Origin: Sphingobium trunci
Lineage (GTDB): Bacteria > Pseudomonadota > Alphaproteobacteria > Sphingomonadales > Sphingomonadaceae
NCBI RefSeq assembly: GCF_022664535.1
Contig: NZ_JAKUJY010000016.1
Span: forward strand, 43,539 to 107,538
Direction of reading: 5' to 3'
Length of the DNA stretch: 64,000 nt
Position numbers and translations under genes: made by a program. A model generated the notes under the pieces. That model saw nothing but the letters and a program-made list of their open reading frames with translations. It was not told the origin of the DNA and did not search any database. Positions 1-8,576 of this stretch are shown one piece after another. Numbering within the stretch: position 1 is the first letter of the stretch; each line of letters begins with the position of its first letter.

Positions 1-98
1 CCCAGCAGATGCTGGAGCGACGGCCGTTCAGCCGCGCGCGGACCGCTGGCGAGGCGGGCCTTCCAGAAGCTGGCAATGGCGTCGGCATAGGGCGGCAA
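1..98 (-). CDS. Unidentified protein, N-terminal fragment cut by the window edge
   Basis: A minus-strand reading frame runs off the left edge. Its composition (PYADAIASFWKARLAS, then PSLQHLL) looks like real protein rather than a shadow frame. The only usual start codon I find in frame is a TTG at 96-98; an in-frame TGA lies at 138-140, so the start must be between them. I do not recognise the family, and 32 residues are too few to assign a role. It points the same way as the downstream hemCD group but lies beyond its 3' end. Confidence 0.3.
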   Translation of the reverse strand, partial: MPPYADAIASFWKARLASGPRAAERPSLQHLL

Positions 99-171
99 GA
101 GACGGGCATCCTGTTCGAAAGAAACAAGATGACAATCTCATGACAGGCAGGCGTCCGTCCATGCCTTCCAT

Positions 172-194
172 CGACGAAGTTCAACGCTTCGTCG
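172..194. repeat. Small perfect inverted repeat
   Basis: An 8-bp arm at 172-179 (cgacgaag) is exactly complementary to 187-194, with a 7-nt loop. It lies downstream of the Mic60-like gene on the minus strand. No clear T tract follows on that strand, so a terminator role is only possible. Confidence 0.4.
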
Positions 195-222
195 TTTGTG
201 ACAGCGGCTTAGAGGCCGGATC

Positions 223-1110
223 TTAGGGCGCCAGGGGCGATGTCTGCGCCACCGCGCCGCCATCGACCGTGCGCAACTGGCGCGGCTCCAGGATGGCCGC
301 CGTCTCGATCAGGTCCAGCGCCCGCCGCGCCTCCAGATAGCGCCGCGCATATTGCATCCAGCGATCCGCCGCCGCCCGGCCGGGCATCTGCTCCACTTCC
401 GCCAGCGCCGCGCCCACGCGCGACCCGTCCAGATAGCGGATCGCCCGGTCCAGAGCCGCCTGCGGCCGGGGCGAGGGCGTGGATTCCTTGTGGAAGGAGA
501 TCAGCTCGCGCGCTTCATGCTCCAGCGCCTGCCACCAGCTTGCATTGGCGGGCGGCACCGTCACCTGATCGCCCAGGGCCGTCAGGCCCGCCCGCAGATC
601 CGCCAAGGTCACCGGCTCGCGCGCCGCATTGATGATCGTGGCCACCGCGCGCGGCTGGGCCTGCCCGAAACGCAGCCGCAACTGCCCCTCGATATAGCCG
701 AGCGGCGTCCCGCTATCGAGCGCCCGCCGCGCCGCGAAGGCGACCAGCAGGCCCTCGGCCCGCGCCGCATTGCCCGAAGCCGCCTGCGCCTCGACCGTGA
801 TGCGGTTGAGCCGTTCCTCCAGCTGCACCACCCGCGTGTCCAGCATCTGCGCGGCATCGCCGCTCAGCGGCCGCATCGCCGCGCCCGGCGCCACGCCGCC
901 CAGCAACGGATCGGCCGCCACCGCCTGCGGCTTGGGTTGGCCCAGCCACAGCTGGATGCGCGGCATGGCGAGGATGGTCAGCACCACCCCGATCGCAAAG
1001 GCCATCAGCAACAGGACCAGCATCAACCAGGGGCCGCGCCGCTGCACGGGTGCGGCCGCCACCGGTGCATCGGCTACGGGAGCAGCTGCCACGCCGTCCG
1101 TGTCGCTCAT
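223..1110 (-). CDS. Mic60/mitofilin-like inner-membrane protein
   Basis: Predicted inner-membrane protein with a short cytoplasmic N-terminus, one transmembrane helix at about residues 26-48, an Ala/Pro-rich linker, a coiled-coil stretch at about 90-113 (VVQLEERLNRI) and a helical C-terminal half. This layout and the position directly after hemD match the alphaproteobacterial Mic60 (mitofilin) family, thought to shape intracytoplasmic membranes or link inner and outer membranes. The ATG at 1110 is preferred because a purine-rich AGGAAAGG sits just upstream; an upstream in-frame ATG at 1161 would overlap hemD by 23 bp. It is the last gene of the hemC-hemD group. The family call rests on architecture and context, since the sequence is weakly conserved. 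Confidence 0.6.
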   Translation of the reverse strand: MSDTDGVAAAPVADAPVAAAPVQRRGPWLMLVLLLMAFAIGVVLTILAMPRIQLWLGQPKPQAVAADPLLGGVAPGAAMRPLSGDAAQMLDTRVVQLEERLNRITVEAQAASGNAARAEGLLVAFAARRALDSGTPLGYIEGQLRLRFGQAQPRAVATIINAAREPVTLADLRAGLTALGDQVTVPPANASWWQALEHEARELISFHKESTPSPRPQAALDRAIRYLDGSRVGAALAEVEQMPGRAAADRWMQYARRYLEARRALDLIETAAILEPRQLRTVDGGAVAQTSPLAP

Positions 1111-1138
1111 CAAAGGCCTTTCCTCATATGAAGGCGGA

Positions 1139-1807
1139 TCATTCGCATAATCGGACGGCAAGGGCCAGCATCCTCTCGTCGTCGGGCATATCGGGCGCCC
1201 GGGCGCTCGCCCAGCCGGTGCCGCAGGCGGCCAGTGCGGCGGGGCTGATCGCTATCAGGTGCAGATCCCCGCGGCGGCCAACGTCCACCCGTTCCGCCAA
1301 TATCGCGCCCGCGCGCGGCGAATGGACCAGCAGGACGCTGCCCGGTTCCAGCCGGCCGGCCAGCCCGTCATCGTCCGTGCGCAGCATTTCATAGACGGCG
1401 ACGCGTTCGATGCTGAGCGAACCGGCCTCCATCGGCGCGACCGTCCGCCCGGCCAGATGCAGCACCTTATGATGCCCGTCGGCCGCAATCCTGCGGGCAA
1501 TGGCGGTTCCGTCGCCGTCCCCGGCCACCACCTGGGCAAAGCCCGCCCCGGTCAGTGCCCTCGCCGTCGCCCGCCCCACGGCATAGCCCGGCAAGCCGCG
1601 ATAATCCGCCAGCCGCGCTCCGGCCAGCCGCGCCGCATGGGCGCTGGTCAGCAACAGGGCATCGAAATCGCCGGGAGGCGGCGCCACCCAATCGATCGCA
1701 CGCGGCGCGAACAGCGGATCGACCTGCGGGTCAAGCCCCAGCTCCGCCGCCCGTGCGGCGGTCCTGCCGGCGCCCGGCTCGGGCCGCAGGATGACGAGGC
1801 GCCTCAC
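1139..1807 (-). CDS. hemD: Uroporphyrinogen-III synthase
   Basis: Converts hydroxymethylbilane to uroporphyrinogen III, closing the ring with inversion of ring D, in haem and corrin synthesis. At 222 residues it is slightly short of the usual 240-260. It starts MRRLVILRPEPGA, the typical first strand of the HemD fold, and has a conserved-looking LLLTSAHAARL segment. The start is a GTG at 1805-1807 whose last bases overlap the hemC stop (GTGA), implying translational coupling. HemD sequences diverge strongly, so the call leans on the position directly after hemC as well as on the fold pattern. Confidence 0.88.
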   Translation of the reverse strand: MRRLVILRPEPGAGRTAARAAELGLDPQVDPLFAPRAIDWVAPPPGDFDALLLTSAHAARLAGARLADYRGLPGYAVGRATARALTGAGFAQVVAGDGDGTAIARRIAADGHHKVLHLAGRTVAPMEAGSLSIERVAVYEMLRTDDDGLAGRLEPGSVLLVHSPRAGAILAERVDVGRRGDLHLIAISPAALAACGTGWASARAPDMPDDERMLALAVRLCE

Positions 1808-2730
1808 GCCTCGAACAGCGCCCGCAGCGCCGGACTCGCCCGGCCGAGCAACGCACGCCCCAAAGCTTCGGCCGCAACCGTATCGCCCCGCGCGATGCGG
1901 GCTTCGTCCTCCACCCGTTCCTGCCCATCGGCGCTCAAAATCTCGGCGCGCAGGTGAATCCGCCCATCCTCCAGCCGCGCCAGCGCCGCGATCGGCGAAT
2001 GGCAGGTGCCGCCCAGACCCGCCAGCACCGCGCGCTCCGCCATCACGCAGTCGAACGTCTCCGCGTCGCTGATCGTCCCCAGCAGTTCCAGCATGGCCGC
2101 ATTGCCGCTCAACGTCTCGATCCCCACCGCCCCCTGCGAGGGCGCGGGCAGCATCGTCTCCACCGGGATCGTCACCCCCACATCGCCCTGGCCCAGCCGG
2201 TCCAGCCCCGCCGCCGCCAGCAGGGTGGCATGCGCCTCCCCCGCCGCCAGCTTGCCGAGCCGCGTCGCCACATTGCCGCGAAACAGCACGACCTCAGCAT
2301 CCGGCCGCAAGCGCTTCACCTGCGCCGCCCGGCGCGGCGAGCTGGTCCCCACCACCGGCTTCTCCGGCAAGGCGGCGAAACTCTCCGCCCCCACCAGCCG
2401 GTCGCGCACATCGGCCCGCGGCAGCATCGCGGCGATGCGAATCTCGGAAGGCCGGATCGTCTCGACATCCTTCATCGAATGGACCGCGAAATCGATCTCT
2501 CCGGCGATCAGGGCCCGGTCCAGCTCCTTGGTCCACAGCGCCTTGCCGCCGATCTCGGCCAGCGCCCGGTCCTGGATCCGGTCGCCGCTGGTCTGCACCA
2601 CGACGATCTCGATCGCGCCTTCATCCCAGCCATGGCGCGCGCGCAGCGCCGCCATCGTCATATGCGCCTGCGCGAGCGCGAGCGGGGAACCACGGGTGCC
2701 GAGGCGAAGCGGACGATCAAGCTTTTTCAT
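1804..2730 (-). CDS. hemC: Hydroxymethylbilane synthase (porphobilinogen deaminase)
   Basis: Joins four porphobilinogens into the linear tetrapyrrole hydroxymethylbilane in the cytoplasm. The N-terminus LRLGTRGSPLALAQA is the family hallmark; VVQTSGDRI, FAVHSMKDVE and PRADVRDRL follow in the expected order. The cofactor-carrying cysteine is visible in LGGTCHSPIAAL near residue 240. Length (308) is normal. It is the first gene of the minus-strand hemC-hemD-mic60-like set and is divergent from tsaD, with only about 44 bp between the start codons, so both promoters must lie in or overlap that short gap. Confidence 0.97.
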   Translation of the reverse strand: MKKLDRPLRLGTRGSPLALAQAHMTMAALRARHGWDEGAIEIVVVQTSGDRIQDRALAEIGGKALWTKELDRALIAGEIDFAVHSMKDVETIRPSEIRIAAMLPRADVRDRLVGAESFAALPEKPVVGTSSPRRAAQVKRLRPDAEVVLFRGNVATRLGKLAAGEAHATLLAAAGLDRLGQGDVGVTIPVETMLPAPSQGAVGIETLSGNAAMLELLGTISDAETFDCVMAERAVLAGLGGTCHSPIAALARLEDGRIHLRAEILSADGQERVEDEARIARGDTVAAEALGRALLGRASPALRALFEA

Positions 2731-2774
2731 ATGCCGCTTGCTCTAATGACCACGGACATTAGATGGAAGCAGCA

Positions 2775-3809
2775 ATGACGATCATCCTCGGCCTGGAATC
2801 AAGCTGCGACGAAACCGCGGCGGCGCTGGTGACGGCGGAGGGCAGGATCCTCGCCCACCGCCTCGCCGCGCAGGAGGAGGCGCATCGTCCCTATGGCGGC
2901 GTCGTCCCCGAAATCGCCGCCCGCGCCCATGTCGAGGCGCTCGCGCCCCTGATCGAGGCGGCGCTCAAGGATGCGGACCTGACCCTGAACGACGTCGACG
3001 TGATCGCCGCCACCGCCGGTCCCGGCCTGATCGGCGGCGTGATGGTCGGCCTGGTCACCGGCAAGGCGCTCGCCCATGCGGCGAACAAGCCGCTGATCGC
3101 GGTCAATCATCTCGAAGGCCACGCCCTCTCGCCGCGCCTCGCCGATCCTTCGCTGCAATTTCCCTATCTGCTGCTGCTGGTGTCGGGCGGCCATTGCCAG
3201 ATATTGCAAGTGCGCGGTCCCGGCGACTATGCGCGCCTCGCCACCACCATAGACGATGCCAGCGGCGAGGCTTTCGACAAGACCGCCAAATTGCTGGGCC
3301 TGGGCTATCCCGGCGGCCCGGCGGTCGAAAGGGCGGCCGCAACGGGCAATCCCAAAGCCGTCCCCCTGCCACGCCCCCTCGTCGGCACGGCCGAACCCCA
3401 TTTCTCCTTCGCGGGCCTGAAAAGCGCGGTGATGCGCGCCGTCCAGTCCGGCCGATATTCGACGGAGGACATCGCCGCCAGCTTCCAGCAGGCGGTGATA
3501 GACTGCCTGGTCGACCGCACCGAAAGGCAGCTTGGCGAGCATCAGGGCATGACCGCCCTCGTCGTCGCGGGCGGCGTCGCGGCCAACCAGTCGATCCGGG
3601 CCGCGCTCGAAGCCCTCGCGGCGAAGCATGGCCTGCCCTTCGTCGCCCCGCCGCTCTGGCTCTGTACGGACAATGCCGCGATGATCGCCTGGGCGGGCGC
3701 CGAGCGTTACGCCGCCGGGCTGATCGACGATCTCACCGTCCCGGCCCGCCCGCGCTGGCCGCTCGATCCCGGCGCGGAAAAGGCGCGCGGCGCAGGAGTG
3801 AAAGCATGA
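2775..3809 (+). CDS. tsaD: tRNA N6-adenosine threonylcarbamoyltransferase
   Basis: Transfers the threonylcarbamoyl group to A37 of ANN-decoding tRNAs, working with TsaB and TsaE. It begins [18 protein letters not shown], the family signature, and has the metal-binding motif NHLEGHALS plus SGGHCQIL and [11 protein letters not shown] of the ASKHA fold. The ATG at 2775 is favoured over one 12 nt upstream because it begins directly at the conserved strand and has a GGAAG ahead of it. This gives 344 residues, normal for the family. gpsA follows after 10 bp, so the two are probably cotranscribed. Confidence 0.96.
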   Translation: MTIILGLESSCDETAAALVTAEGRILAHRLAAQEEAHRPYGGVVPEIAARAHVEALAPLIEAALKDADLTLNDVDVIAATAGPGLIGGVMVGLVTGKALAHAANKPLIAVNHLEGHALSPRLADPSLQFPYLLLLVSGGHCQILQVRGPGDYARLATTIDDASGEAFDKTAKLLGLGYPGGPAVERAAATGNPKAVPLPRPLVGTAEPHFSFAGLKSAVMRAVQSGRYSTEDIAASFQQAVIDCLVDRTERQLGEHQGMTALVVAGGVAANQSIRAALEALAAKHGLPFVAPPLWLCTDNAAMIAWAGAERYAAGLIDDLTVPARPRWPLDPGAEKARGAGVKA

Positions 3810-3819
3810 AGGCCCCTAT

Positions 3820-4791
3820 ATGAAAGCCGGCGTGATCGGTGGGGGTGCCTGGGGCACCGCGCTTGCCCAGACGCTCGCCGCCGAAGGCCGGCATGTCCGC
3901 CTCTGGGCGCTGGAGCCGGACGTGGTGGAGGCGGTCAACAGCGTCCGCCAGAACCCGCTCTATCTGCCCGGCATCCCGCTCCATGCCGCGATCGAGGCGA
4001 CCGGCGACATGGCCGCCATGGCCGATCGCGACATATTGCTGATCGTCAGCCCCGCCCAGCATCTGCGCAGCGTCGTGGCGCAGGTCCCGGCAGGCACCCC
4101 CCTCATCCTCTGCTCGAAGGGGATAGAGGCGGGCACCGGCCTGCTCATGTCCGAAGTCGCGGCGCAGGCGCAGCCCGCATCCCCCATCGCCGTCCTTTCC
4201 GGACCGACCTTCGCGCATGAGGTGGCCAAAGGCCTGCCCACCGCGATCACCCTCGCCTGCGCCGACGCCGGCCTCGCCGCGAGGATCGCCGCCCGCATCG
4301 CCCGCCCCGCCTTCCGCCCCTATCTTTCCGACGATGTGGTCGGCGCGGAGATCGGCGGCGCGGTCAAGAATGTCCTCGCCATCGCCTGTGGGGTAGCGGA
4401 GGGGGCGGGCCTCGGCCTCAACGCCCGCGCCTCGCTCATCAGCCGGGGCTTTGCCGAAATGACCCGCTTCGGCCTCGCCAGGGGCGCCCGCCCGGAAACG
4501 TTATCGGGCCTCTCGGGCCTTGGCGACCTCGTCCTCACCTGCTCCTCCACCAACAGCCGCAACTTCTCGCTCGGCAAGGGGCTGGGCGAAGGCCGGTCGG
4601 CCAAGGACCTCCTCTCCAACCGACGGACCGTGGCGGAAGGCGCCTTCACCGCTCCCGTCCTGCGCGAAGCCGCCCGCGCGGCGAAGGTCGAAATGCCGGT
4701 GGTGGAGGCCGTCTGCGCCCTGCTCGAAGATGCGGCCCCGCTGGGCCGGGTGATGGACGCGCTGCTCGCCCGTCCGCTGCGCGCCGAATAA
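3820..4791 (+). CDS. gpsA: Glycerol-3-phosphate dehydrogenase [NAD(P)+]
   Basis: Reduces dihydroxyacetone phosphate to sn-glycerol-3-phosphate for phospholipid synthesis in the cytoplasm. The N-terminal dinucleotide-binding motif GVIGGGAWGTALAQ, the LSGPTFAHEVA segment, the catalytic region GGAVKNVLAIACG and the SGLSGLGDLVLTCSS block are all present in order. Length (323) matches the family. It is tightly linked behind tsaD; the following flippase gene starts 48 bp later and may be read from the same transcript. Confidence 0.97.
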   Translation: MKAGVIGGGAWGTALAQTLAAEGRHVRLWALEPDVVEAVNSVRQNPLYLPGIPLHAAIEATGDMAAMADRDILLIVSPAQHLRSVVAQVPAGTPLILCSKGIEAGTGLLMSEVAAQAQPASPIAVLSGPTFAHEVAKGLPTAITLACADAGLAARIAARIARPAFRPYLSDDVVGAEIGGAVKNVLAIACGVAEGAGLGLNARASLISRGFAEMTRFGLARGARPETLSGLSGLGDLVLTCSSTNSRNFSLGKGLGEGRSAKDLLSNRRTVAEGAFTAPVLREAARAAKVEMPVVEAVCALLEDAAPLGRVMDALLARPLRAE

Positions 4792-4839
4792 ATTCATCGC
4801 GCGCTCACAAGATATCGCTACTATCCGGCACGCCAGAAA

Positions 4840-6363
4840 TTGACAGCACAGGGGGATCATAGTTCGTTGCCGGTTGAAGGGGCCTCTCCCGCGCAGCAGG
4901 ATGATATTGCAGCGCTAGCCAGGGGCGGCCGGACCAATGTGTTCGGCTTCCTGCTTCGTCTGGCCGCTCGCCTGCCGTTCCTGTTCATCGCCGGGCGCTG
5001 GTACGGCGCCGACGCGCTCGGCCGCTTCGCCTATGCCGTGCTGGTGGTGGAATTCGTCGCCCAGCTCGCGACATTGGGCCTGAAGCGCGGCCTCGCCGGC
5101 GCCCTTGCGCAGACCGAACGCCCGCACAGCCATGTCGTGACCGACGCGATGCTGGTGACGCTGGTCGCTTCCCTCATCGGCAGCGCGATCCTCGTCGCCT
5201 TTCCGCAGGCCATGTTCCCCAACAGCGGCATCAACGGCCTCGACCGGCTGCTGGCGCTGATCGTGATCGCCGTCGCCGGCTCCGACGTGGCGCTGGCCGC
5301 CTGCGCCTATCGCTTCGACATCGGCGCCACCGTCCGCGCCCGATCGATCATCGAACCCTGGGCGATCAGCATCGGCGCCTTCGGCTTCGCTTATTATTCG
5401 CTGCGCGACGGTCTCATCCTCTCCTATGTCGTCTCGATGATCGCCGCGCTGGTCGCCTCGATCATCCCGATGACCCGCCATTACGGCATACCCTATGGCT
5501 GGCGCCCCGATTTCGGCAGGCTCTGGCGGCTCGCCCGCCGCAACCTGCCGCTGGCGGCGGCCGACGGCGTCGAATGGGGCTCCCGCCGTCTCGACATGGC
5601 GATCCTCGGCCTGTTCGTCAGCCCGGCGGTGGTCGGCATCTATTATGTCGCCCAGCAGGTCGCGTCCCTGCCGCAAAAGCTGAAGACCAGTTTCGACCCG
5701 ATCCTCGGCCCGGTCATCACCCGCAATCTTGCGGAGGGCAATCTCGCCGCCATCGCGAGGCAGGTGAGCCAGGTCGGCTTCTGGATCATCGCCGCGCAGG
5801 CCGGCATCGCCCTTGCCCTCGGCATCCCCGGCGAAGCGGTCATGGGCCTGGTCGGCCCGCATTTCGTCGGCGGCACCGGCGCGCTCGCCTTCCTGTTGCT
5901 GGCCGAAGTCGTCGCCGCCACCGCCGTGGTCAGCGAATCCGCGCTGGTCTATATCGCCCGCCACCGCAATCTGATGATCTCGCTGCTGATGATCGCGCTC
6001 CAGGCCGCGCTCAGTTTCGCGCTGATCTTCCTCGCCCGCCATCTCGGCCTGCGGCCGGAAGCCATCGCCGCCGCGCCCGCCCTGGCCCTCAGCATCGCGC
6101 TGGGCGTCAGCGCGCTGGTCAAGGCCCGCCTGCTGTCCCGCCTGCTGGGCGCGAAGGTCAATGCCTGGCGCTGGCCCTTGCTCAGTGCGTCGGGCGTCGC
6201 CTGCATCGTCGGCGCCGCCTTCGTCGCGCTTCCTCCCCGCCTCGAATGGGTGGAGCTGGTCTTCGGCGTCTTCACCATCCTGGGCGTCTATGGCTTCGTC
6301 ATCTGGCGGTGGGGCTTCGGCTCGGAGGACCGCGCCCTGTTCCGCAAGCCAAAGGCGGCCTGA
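4840..6363 (+). CDS. Polysaccharide/lipopolysaccharide flippase (Wzx/MATE-like)
   Basis: A 507-residue polytopic membrane protein with roughly twelve to fourteen hydrophobic helices and a cytoplasmic N-terminus ending in GRTNVFGFLLRLAARLPF. This resembles the Wzx branch of the MOP exporter superfamily, which flips undecaprenyl-linked glycans across the inner membrane. The substrate cannot be inferred. The start is taken as TTG at 4840, with no strong ribosome site; a GTG at 4938 in the NVF triplet would also keep all helices. No glycosyltransferases are adjacent; the nearest glycan genes are the GT-C/GtrA set near 14 kb. Confidence 0.8.
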   Translation: MTAQGDHSSLPVEGASPAQQDDIAALARGGRTNVFGFLLRLAARLPFLFIAGRWYGADALGRFAYAVLVVEFVAQLATLGLKRGLAGALAQTERPHSHVVTDAMLVTLVASLIGSAILVAFPQAMFPNSGINGLDRLLALIVIAVAGSDVALAACAYRFDIGATVRARSIIEPWAISIGAFGFAYYSLRDGLILSYVVSMIAALVASIIPMTRHYGIPYGWRPDFGRLWRLARRNLPLAAADGVEWGSRRLDMAILGLFVSPAVVGIYYVAQQVASLPQKLKTSFDPILGPVITRNLAEGNLAAIARQVSQVGFWIIAAQAGIALALGIPGEAVMGLVGPHFVGGTGALAFLLLAEVVAATAVVSESALVYIARHRNLMISLLMIALQAALSFALIFLARHLGLRPEAIAAAPALALSIALGVSALVKARLLSRLLGAKVNAWRWPLLSASGVACIVGAAFVALPPRLEWVELVFGVFTILGVYGFVIWRWGFGSEDRALFRKPKAA

Positions 6364-6365
6364 GC

Positions 6366-6405
6366 TGGAGCATGACCCGATCATGTTGAATCGGATCATG
6401 CTCCA
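6366..6405. repeat. Interrupted palindrome after the flippase gene
   Basis: The 10-bp arm tggagcatga (6366-6375) is exactly complementary to 6396-6405, and an inner 5-bp stem (ccgat/atcgg) continues it after one mismatch, with an 8-nt loop. It begins 3 bp after the flippase stop. The sequence style (gagcatga...tcatgctcc) is that of short dispersed palindromes common between alphaproteobacterial genes. It could also act as a 3' RNA stabiliser, but no T tract follows. Confidence 0.6.
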
Positions 6406-6466
6406 TTTATCGCTGTTTTCCGCATTATCCGAGCCAGCAGGTGAGGCCACCTGCTTCGAAAATGCT

Positions 6467-6622
6467 CCAGCATGTGTGCGGATTCAGCCCAAGGCGGGCT
6501 GCAAATGACGGCTTTCTGCGCTTCCACTGCTCACGACCTGCAGGTCGCTCCGCGCCGGTTCTCGAAATCCACCATTTTAGCTGCGCTGGACTTCGGCTCG
6601 CCTCAATCCCCACACATGCTGG
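6467..6622. repeat. Non-coding block bounded by 12-bp inverted repeats
   Basis: The sequence ccagcatgtgtg (6467-6478) recurs as its exact reverse complement at 6611-6622, bracketing about 132 bp with no plausible gene. An agcaggtg/cacctgct stem (6436-6455) lies just outside and a gacctgcaggtc palindrome lies inside. The layout looks like a small MITE-like or REP-type element, but I see no clear target-site duplication, so this is a structural description only. Confidence 0.4.
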
Positions 6623-6633
6623 GACTAAACACC

Positions 6634-6734
6634 TGGAGCGGTTTTCGATCTGATGGAATCAGATCGACCGCTCCATTCTTTTGATTTGTTGCGATTTCTT
6701 GACCGTCAGATGATGCCATCTGACTGGAAATCGC
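6634..6734. repeat. Compound palindromic repeat
   Basis: Two adjacent hairpins. The first pairs tggagcgg (6634-6641) with 6668-6675 and cgatctgat (6646-6654) with 6658-6666. The second pairs gcgattt (6691-6697) with 6728-6734 and gtcagatg (6705-6712) with 6717-6724. The two ends have a related look (ggagcg...cgctct). This is characteristic of dispersed intergenic elements in sphingomonads and other alphaproteobacteria. No coding potential is seen. Confidence 0.55.
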
Positions 6735-6748
6735 TCTAGTCCCAAAGG

Positions 6749-6777
6749 AAAAGGCCGGACTTTCGCCCGGCCCTTTT
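6749..6777. terminator. Terminator hairpin between convergent genes
   Basis: aaaaggccgg (6749-6758) pairs with ccggccctttt (6767-6777) with one bulged C, and a run of T follows on the plus strand. On the minus strand the same stem follows the kinase stop by a few bases, so it can serve both directions. Confidence 0.7.
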
Positions 6778-6780
6778 GTT

Positions 6781-7782
6781 TCACCCCAGCGTCTTCGCCC
6801 GGATCGCCTGCAGATCCTCTTCCGGCCGCGCGCCCCAGTGCGAGATCACCTCGGCCGCCGCTGCCGCGCCCAGCTTCAGGCATTGTTCGATGTCCAGCCC
6901 CTCCAGATGCCCCGCGAGGAACCCGGCCGCGAACAGGTCGCCCGCGCCGGTGGTGTCGACGATCTCCGAAACCGGCGCGGCATGCACTTCATGGTGGATG
7001 CCGCCCACCACCGCGATCGCGCCCTTTTCGCTGCGCGTCGATACCAGCACCGGCACCTTGGCGGCGATCGCCGCCACCGCCCGGTCGAAATCGTCGATCT
7101 GCGCCAGCGACCGGATCTCGCCCTCGTTGGAAAAGAGAATGTCGATCATCCCTCGATCGATCAGCTCCACGAAGTCGGCCCGATGCCGGTCGATCACGAA
7201 ATTGTCGGACAGGGTGAAGGCGACCTTGCGCCCTGCGCCCCGCGCCGCCTCGATCGCTGCCCGCATCGCCGCGCGCGGCTGTTCGGGATCCCACAGATAG
7301 CCTTCCAGATAGAGGATGCTGGCCGACCGGATCAGGTCGAGGTCCAGGGCGGCTTCGGGCAGGAACTGCGACGCGCCGAGGAAGGTGTTCATCGTCCGCT
7401 GCGCATCGGGCGTGACCAGGATCAGGCAGCGCGCGGTCGGCACGTCGCCCTGCATCACCGGCGTCTCGTAACGGATGCCCAGCGCCCGCACGTCATGAGC
7501 GAACACTGCGCCCAGCTGGTCGTCATTGACCTGCCCGATGAAGCCGCAGCTCTTGCCCAGCGCCGCCAGCCCCGCCAGCGTGTTCGCGGCCGATCCGCCG
7601 CTGATCTCCTTGGCCGCGCCCATATCGGCATAGAGGCTCTCGGCCGTGGCCGCGTCGATCAGCTGCATCCCGCCCTTGGTCAGCGCATGTTCCGCCAGAA
7701 AGGCGTCATCGCTCCGGGCAAGCACATCGACAATGGCGTTGCCGATGGCAACAACGTCCAGCGTGGGGGCAGCAGCGGTCAC
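6781..7782 (-). CDS. PfkB-family kinase, probably adenosine kinase
   Basis: Predicted cytoplasmic ribokinase-fold enzyme phosphorylating a nucleoside or sugar with ATP. The N-terminal VVAIGNAIVDVLA, the SGGSAANTLAGLA motif (PfkB signature 1) and the C-terminal DTTGAGDLFAAGFLAGHL (signature 2, with the catalytic Asp and anion hole) are intact. The overall pattern, about 333 residues, fits the adenosine kinase group of alphaproteobacteria, but substrate is inferred from family. Two GTG starts compete (7788 and 7782); 7782 is favoured because AAGGAG sits at the right distance ahead of it. Monocistronic, converging on the terminator at 6749-6777. Confidence 0.85.
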   Translation of the reverse strand: MTAAAPTLDVVAIGNAIVDVLARSDDAFLAEHALTKGGMQLIDAATAESLYADMGAAKEISGGSAANTLAGLAALGKSCGFIGQVNDDQLGAVFAHDVRALGIRYETPVMQGDVPTARCLILVTPDAQRTMNTFLGASQFLPEAALDLDLIRSASILYLEGYLWDPEQPRAAMRAAIEAARGAGRKVAFTLSDNFVIDRHRADFVELIDRGMIDILFSNEGEIRSLAQIDDFDRAVAAIAAKVPVLVSTRSEKGAIAVVGGIHHEVHAAPVSEIVDTTGAGDLFAAGFLAGHLEGLDIEQCLKLGAAAAAEVISHWGARPEEDLQAIRAKTLG

Positions 7783-7898
7783 GCACACTCCTTCTTGGTA
7801 GGGAACGGGAAAAAAATCCCGCCGTCTCTAACGATCCCCGGCGGCCCGCGCAACGCCGCTGATTGACGGTCGGCGCCCGCTGGGGGAAGAACGGCGCC

Positions 7899-8576
7899 AT
7901 GGTCCTGACTGCCGCCTTTCGCGCCTTTCCCTCCATCTTCCACGGCGCGGCCCTTCGCCTCGCGTTCAAGACGCTGCTGTTGAGCCTGCTGGCCTTCGCC
8001 GTCCTGGGCGGGGCGCTCTGGTTCGGTTTCCACAGCGTGCGGCTGCATTTCGGCTGGGGCGCGGCCGCCTGGGGGCGTTGGGCGGAGGCGGCCGCCACCA
8101 TCCTCGCGCTCGTCGCGGCCGCCTGGCTGCTGTTTCGCGCGACGGCCATGGCGATCATGAACCTGTTTGCCGACGACATTATTGTCGCGATCGAACGCGA
8201 CCATTATCCCCAGGCCGCCGCCAGCGCCCGCCCGGTCGGCTGGGGCCGCAGCCTGCGTCTGGCGCTGCGCTCGCTGGCGCGCGCGATCGGCTGGAACCTG
8301 CTCGCACTGCCCGCCTATATGCTGCTGCTGGTGACCGGCATCGGCACCATCGGCCTGTTCCTGATCGTCAACGCCACTCTCCTCGGGCGGGATCTGGCCG
8401 AGATGGTGGAGCCGCGCCATCCCGCCGTGCCGCCGATCCCGCGCGGCAGCCGGTGGCTCATGGGCCTCGTCTCGGCGCTTCTGTTCCTGATCCCGGCGGT
8501 CAACCTGCTTGCGCCGATCTGGAGCGCGGCTATGGCGGTGCACATGCTGCACGGTGCCCGAAGGACAAAGCCATGA
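7899..8576 (+). CDS. EI24 domain (CysZ-like) membrane protein
   Basis: A 225-residue protein with about four hydrophobic helices: FKTLLLSLLAFAVLGGAL, an AATILALVAAAWLLF helix, a NLLALPAYMLLLVTGIGTI helix and a C-terminal LVSALLFLIPAVNLLAPIW. The VNATLLGRDLAEMV segment before the last helices is typical of EI24/CysZ-like proteins. CysZ takes up sulfate, but bacterial EI24 proteins outside sulfur operons have no proven role and nothing sulfur-related is adjacent. ATG 7899 is chosen over a TTG at 7863 because GGGGAAGA precedes it. The stop overlaps the start of the next gene (ATGA). Confidence 0.8.
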   Translation: MVLTAAFRAFPSIFHGAALRLAFKTLLLSLLAFAVLGGALWFGFHSVRLHFGWGAAAWGRWAEAAATILALVAAAWLLFRATAMAIMNLFADDIIVAIERDHYPQAAASARPVGWGRSLRLALRSLARAIGWNLLALPAYMLLLVTGIGTIGLFLIVNATLLGRDLAEMVEPRHPAVPPIPRGSRWLMGLVSALLFLIPAVNLLAPIWSAAMAVHMLHGARRTKP

